The notes beneath the pieces were generated by a model, which saw nothing but the letters and a program-made list of their open reading frames with translations, did not search any database and was not told the origin of the DNA. The translations under genes and the position numbers were made by a program. A stretch of 64,000 nt of DNA, taken from positions 73,716 through 137,715 of the forward strand of contig NZ_JAQQPS010000018.1 in NCBI RefSeq assembly GCF_036688685.1, given 5' to 3'. Below, in pieces: positions 60,550-64,000 of this stretch. The DNA comes from JALYUM01 sp036688685 (lineage in GTDB: Bacteria; Pseudomonadota; Gammaproteobacteria; Burkholderiales; Burkholderiaceae_D). The stretch's first letter is position 1. Each line of letters opens with the position of its first letter.

Positions 60550-61776
60550 ATGCGTATCGCCACCAGTACCATCTTCGACGCCGGTGTCCGCCAGCTCGGC
60601 ACGCTGCAAACCGGCATGGCCAAGCTGCAGATGCAGATGTCCACCAACAAGCGCGTGGTCACGCCGTCGGACGACCCGATTGCCGCGTCGCGCGCGCTGG
60701 AAGTGACCCAGTCGCAGTCGCTCAACACGCAGCTGGCCACGAACCGCTCGAATGCGCGCAGTTCCTTGTCGCAGGAAGAAGTCGTGCTCAACAGCGTTAC
60801 CGCGCTGCTGACGGATGTGCAGGACCTGGTAGTCAGCTCCGGCAACGCGACCTTCACCGACAGCGACCGCGCATCGAAGGCGACCGAACTGGAAGGGCGA
60901 CTGGCCGATTTGCTCGGTCTTGCCAACTCGACCGACGGGAATGGCGGCTATATGTTTTCCGGCTACAAGTCGGCCACGCAGCCGTTCAACCAGACCGCCA
61001 CCGGCGCCGATTACGCCGGCGACCAGGGCCAGCGCCAGGTGCAGATCGGCTCGACCCGCTCGGTGCCGATCAGCGATTCGGGCACCGGCGTGTTCGAGAA
61101 CAACCCCACCGGCAACGGCACTTACCAGACCAGCGCCGCGACCACCAACAAGGGCGCCGGCATCATTTCGTCGGGCACCGTTGTGGATGTCACCAAGCTG
61201 ACCGGCCACAACTACGCACTCGACTTCACGGTAACCGGCAGCCCGGCCGTGACGACCTACAACATCACCGATAACTCGACCACCCCGCCGAGCGCCGTGC
61301 AGACCGCCCAGCCCTACAAATCGGGCCAGAGCATCACCTTTGACGGCATGTCGATGGACATCAAGGGCGAGCCGGCCAACGGCGACAGCTTTACCACGGC
61401 GCCGAGCCAGAAGCAGTCGGTGTTCACCACCATCACCAGCCTGATCGAGACCCTGCGCGGCGGCGCCCTCGGTTCGACCGGCAAGGCGGCGTTGACGAAC
61501 GGGCTGAACCAGGCCAGCAACAACATCAAATCGGCGCTCGACACCGTGCTGACGGCGCGCTCCGCGATTGGCTCGCGCTTGCAGGAGCTCGACAGCCTGG
61601 ACAGTACCGGCAGCGACCTGAACATCCAGTACGCGTCGACCCTGTCCGACCTGACCGACCTCGACCTGGTGGCGGCGTATTCGTCGTTTTCGCAGCAGCA
61701 GGTCACGCTGACGGCGGCGCAGAAATCGTTCACGACGATGTCGGGGCTGTCGCTGTTCAATTACATCAGCGGGTAA
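60550..61776 (+). CDS. flgL: Hook-filament junction protein FlgL (HAP3)
   Basis: 408 residues. The N-terminal flagellin-like helix RIATSTIFDAGVRQLGTLQT (2-21) with KRVVTPSDDPIAASRALEVT is typical of FlgL; the C-terminal LTDLDLVAAYSSFSQQQVTL completes the D0/D1 coiled coil. The central domain (about 130-280) has SSGN/FSG-type residues GGYMFSGYKSATQPF. Last gene of the flagellar block; no strong terminator was seen after it. Confidence 0.96.
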   Translation: MRIATSTIFDAGVRQLGTLQTGMAKLQMQMSTNKRVVTPSDDPIAASRALEVTQSQSLNTQLATNRSNARSSLSQEEVVLNSVTALLTDVQDLVVSSGNATFTDSDRASKATELEGRLADLLGLANSTDGNGGYMFSGYKSATQPFNQTATGADYAGDQGQRQVQIGSTRSVPISDSGTGVFENNPTGNGTYQTSAATTNKGAGIISSGTVVDVTKLTGHNYALDFTVTGSPAVTTYNITDNSTTPPSAVQTAQPYKSGQSITFDGMSMDIKGEPANGDSFTTAPSQKQSVFTTITSLIETLRGGALGSTGKAALTNGLNQASNNIKSALDTVLTARSAIGSRLQELDSLDSTGSDLNIQYASTLSDLTDLDLVAAYSSFSQQQVTLTAAQKSFTTMSGLSLFNYISG

Positions 61777-61922
61777 GCATAGCGGCGCGCATTTGAAGCG
61801 GGCCATGCGTGGACCAGACGTACACCTAAGTTGAGAGGCGGCTTTCGACCCATTCCGTACGTTCGTCTCGCCGCGATTGATGCGACTTCATGGTCCGGGT
61901 TGACAAGACTACCGACAGAACG

Positions 61923-62447
61923 TCAACCGAATGCCTCATCTCGCAGAAGCGCGTACAGGTTCATATCGACATGTTGACCCCGCACGAAATTGGCTCCCCG
62001 TGACACGCCTTCCTTTACAAACCCGCATTTAATCGCGACATTCTCAGACGCCTGATTACGCGTGTCCATGCGAATTTCGAGCCGGTTCACCAGAGTAGAA
62101 CTGAACAGATGACGCACCAAGAGACGGACAGCCTCTGTCCCAATGCCCTGGCCACGGTATTCGTTTGACAGCGTGTAGCCGATCTCACGGGCATTGAAAT
62201 ACGGTACGGCTCTAGAGTGCCAGATTGTTCCAATCACAGAATTGCTCTGCTGTTCCACAATTAGAAGACGCACCAGACTATCGTTTGCCATACCATCAGC
62301 CTGAATTTTCTTTTCAAGCTCGACCGGCGACTGTATTGCGCTCGGAAGATATTCGCCACGCACGTCGGGATCGTTTAGCAGAGGAATAAGTGCTGATAGA
62401 TCACTGGACACAATATGACGGATAACAAAATTGCTGCCTTTAATCAT
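61923..62447 (-). CDS. GNAT-family N-acetyltransferase, RimJ/RimL type
   Basis: 174 residues with the GNAT fold: the acetyl-CoA loop is in YRGQGIGTEAVRLLVRHLF (about 96-114, R/Q-x-x-G-x-G/A) and the C-terminal part NRLEIRMDTRNQASENVAIK is typical for the RimJ/RimL/SpeG-like subgroup acting on protein N-termini, antibiotics or small amines. The start ATG at 62447 has a weak upstream site. The base composition is lower in GC than the flagellar genes, suggesting a later arrival. Substrate unknown. Confidence 0.85.
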   Translation of the reverse strand: MIKGSNFVIRHIVSSDLSALIPLLNDPDVRGEYLPSAIQSPVELEKKIQADGMANDSLVRLLIVEQQSNSVIGTIWHSRAVPYFNAREIGYTLSNEYRGQGIGTEAVRLLVRHLFSSTLVNRLEIRMDTRNQASENVAIKCGFVKEGVSRGANFVRGQHVDMNLYALLRDEAFG

Positions 62448-62856
62448 GGTACTTAGTTCCTGTCAGGAGTTGGAAGGAGCAGCTTGGTGTGAGCCTTGGA
62501 GGTATCGCTGCGGCGACTGGCCGTTTTTGGCCGAACCCGGCCGTTCGGCCCAGCATAGCAGTTTGTTAACACGAAAATCCAGCGGTTGCCGCGACAAGGC
62601 GGAAACGACACAACGCCGTCATCCGCAGTCCACAATTTTTGGTCGGACAACCACAACTTTATCGAGCGTTTGACCTGCTGCGTTTCCCACCGCTGGCAGT
62701 GCTTGCACTGCGTCGCGGCGCGGGCCTTGCATCGCATCCGTTTCTGTTCGCTATAAATTCACAATAATTTCCCGGCGAGTATCCTGGAGGCCACGCAGCC
62801 GCTTGTTGCACGAACTTCGCTGAAGCGCCATTACCTTAGGTTGGTGTGAGGCCGGT
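62448..62856. other. Gene-free stretch with decayed repeat
   Basis: 409 bases. The part from about 62513 to 62620 is one copy of a degenerate repeat also seen at the right end of the window. Frames crossing it on both strands have no ribosome site and no protein-like composition. The rest holds nothing I can identify. Confidence 0.5.
62513..62620. repeat. Degenerate intergenic repeat, copy A
   Basis: It contains TTTTTGGCCGAA, then GCCGTTCG, then AGCATAGCAG and GGCGGAAACGACA. The same blocks in the same order occur at 63603-63630 and 63864-63935. It looks like an old dispersed element or gene remnant. Confidence 0.5.
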
Positions 62857-63528
62857 TTACTTCTGCGGCTTGAACGCGTGGCTGTTGTCGAATCCAAACT
62901 GATCTTCGTCATACATCCGGTTCATCTTGCGTACCAGGTGCATTTGCAGAACGGGCGGCAGCTTGAAGTAGGGCGCGCTCGCAGTTGTCGAGCGTTGCAA
63001 GTCGAGGTTGCCCGTAATTGCCCTGATAGCGGCCTTGGCATGACGATGAAAAACGATCATCTTCAGCCCGCCTTCATAAGGGTCGCTCAGCATTTTTCCA
63101 CTGTCTTTCGCGTAGAAGCGGTAGACCAGGACCGGATCGACCAGGCCATCGCCGTCGATATCGCTCAACTCTGTCAGCTTGGGCCACCATTGCATACCGG
63201 CCATTCCCTCAGGTGCGCCATCGCTGACCGTGCCCCTGGCCATCAGGGTCGGCCCAGCGTTTATCTTGAACAAGTACGCGCCGATTTTGCTCGACAAGGC
63301 TTCGCCATCGTAGCTCCGGTCACGGCTTTCGGTCAGGTACACCACGTAGTCGCCGCTACTGTCGCGATAGCAGAAATGGTCAAACACTGGCAAGGCCACC
63401 TTGGCAGCCTTGAGGGTATCTCGATGCACGAGAAAGTCATCGCTGACGCACGGCGAACCGGGCACGGCATGAGCAGTCGAGGACGATAATGTGAGGAGGG
63501 CAAACAGGGCTGTGGCGAGAATATGCAT
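62857..63528 (-). CDS. Exported protein of unknown function with Asp-rich loop
   Basis: 223 residues from the ATG at 63528, which starts a clean signal peptide (MHILATALFALLTLSSSTAHA); a longer frame to 63606 would spoil it. The mature domain has four or so conserved-looking aromatic strands and the loop DIDGDGLVDPV (about 135-145), a calcium-binding-like DxDxDG motif as in FG-GAP or dockerin-type loops. I cannot name the family with certainty. It lies between two copies of the same degenerate repeat. Confidence 0.72.
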   Translation of the reverse strand: MHILATALFALLTLSSSTAHAVPGSPCVSDDFLVHRDTLKAAKVALPVFDHFCYRDSSGDYVVYLTESRDRSYDGEALSSKIGAYLFKINAGPTLMARGTVSDGAPEGMAGMQWWPKLTELSDIDGDGLVDPVLVYRFYAKDSGKMLSDPYEGGLKMIVFHRHAKAAIRAITGNLDLQRSTTASAPYFKLPPVLQMHLVRKMNRMYDEDQFGFDNSHAFKPQK

Positions 63529-64000
63529 GGTAAAAGTACGTAGCAGGTGAAGGCAGAACGATGGCATGCTGCTACTGCTTTCAGATGGCTCTGGACAAAT
63601 GACCATTTTTGGCCGAATTCGGTCGTTCGTGAGGACTCAGTCTACCGCATGGATTGCTGGGGAAAATCTTTTTTGGCACCGGTAATACTGAGCGAAGGAC
63701 CGCATTCGACCCAGGCTGTGTAAAAACGCAAAAACTAGAAAATTTCATGGGTAGGATTACCATTCCCGACCCGGAGAAAATCGCGTAGCGGTCGTCCTGA
63801 GCGGTCGATTTTTCTGCCCTTGGATTTTCTTCACGTTTTCACACAGGCTGGGTCGAATCCGCTCGGTCGAGCACAGCAGATTGCCAGGTCAGAAATCCAC
63901 CCGCCGGCGCTACAGACCGGAAACGACCCAAAGCAATGGGATGGACTCCTCCTCACCCGAGGCCACGTTGGTGGCAAACTGGAGTTCCACAAATCCGTTT
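63529..64000. other. Right-end gene-free stretch
   Basis: 472 bases without a gene. It contains the second degenerate repeat copy, split in two parts (about 63603-63630 and 63864-63935), with a MITE-like element (63704-63858) between them. The last 60 bases show nothing I can name. Confidence 0.55.
63704..63858. mobile_element. MITE-like element with 25-base inverted ends
   Basis: ATTCGACCCAGGCTGTGT begins the left end (63704-63728) and ACACAGGCTGGGTCGAAT closes the right end (63834-63858); over 25 bases the two are inverted copies with two mismatches. The 105-base interior has no open frame but has a further AAAATCG/CGATTTT pairing. Size, terminal repeats and lack of coding fit a non-autonomous transposon or the two ends of a collapsed insertion sequence. 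No clear target-site duplication was found. Confidence 0.6.

Noticed and set aside
58504..61806. 1100-codon open frame on the minus strand opposite flgK and flgL
   Set aside because: Composition is that of a shadow of GC-rich codons (His/Arg/Gly/Gln-rich), there is no ribosome site, and both plus-strand genes are unmistakable.
62453..62737. 94-codon minus-strand frame after the acetyltransferase gene
   Set aside because: It runs through the degenerate repeat and has no ribosome site; it looks like a repeat-derived chance frame.

Overview
The window is a contiguous piece of a GC-rich betaproteobacterial chromosome, most likely from the Oxalobacteraceae (Massilia/Duganella/Janthinobacterium group). 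That placement is inferred from gene order (rne divergent from rluC, then gph-like/Rieske/sppA; flhB-flhA-flhF-flhG-fliA; flgNMA facing flgB-L) and from protein style; no rRNA, tRNA or CRISPR array was seen.

Layout. (1) 1-11.6 kb is housekeeping: RNase E (runs off the left edge), two pseudouridine synthases (RluC and RsuA type), a HAD phosphatase, a small Rieske protein, an S49 peptidase, a fumarylacetoacetase-family enzyme, a pentapeptide-repeat protein and several unknowns. A possible independent small RNA lies downstream of the peptidase gene. (2) 12-27.5 kb is a surface or exopolysaccharide locus of the Wzx/Wzy type: a WecA-type initiating transferase, an SLBB export protein, a Wzz chain-length protein, a WxcM-type isomerase/acetyltransferase fusion with its aminotransferase, flippase, EpsG-type polymerase, four glycosyltransferases, an epimerase/reductase and a second, PglC-type initiating transferase. 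From about 15.8 kb the DNA is visibly more AT-rich than its surroundings, as expected for an exchanged antigen cassette. (3) 27.5-37.7 kb carries a transposase scar, a membrane 4,6-dehydratase (WbpM type), a YjbH-PAP2 fusion, DgkA, an Ala-rich exported microprotein and the four dTDP-L-rhamnose genes. RmlA and RmlB there would also supply the dTDP-4-keto-6-deoxyglucose needed by the WxcM/FdtB pair 16 kb upstream. (4) 37.9-46 kb is the flagellar export and regulation block: flhB, flhA, flhF, a P-loop-deficient flhG, fliA, motC, motD. (5) 46-49 kb is accessory: a DUF5672 protein, a divergent GT51-like protein preceded by a tiny coupled ORF, a broken dehydrogenase gene and a secreted unknown. (6) 49.1-61.8 kb is the flagellar rod-hook block: flgN, flgM, flgA on the minus strand and flgB to flgL on the plus strand. 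Sigma-28-type promoters are readable upstream of flgM and flgK, which ties late transcription to FliA encoded in block 4. (7) The right end has a GNAT acetyltransferase, an exported unknown, decayed intergenic repeats and a MITE-like inverted-repeat element.

Nothing here looks like a new defence or mobile system. The items most worth following are the YjbH-PAP2 fusion beside dgkA (a possible lipid-carrier recycling step built into polysaccharide export), the FlhG homologue without a normal Walker A loop, the GT51-like protein that seems to lack its second catalytic motif, the candidate small RNA at 6.57-6.74 kb, and the alternating hairpins in front of flgE.
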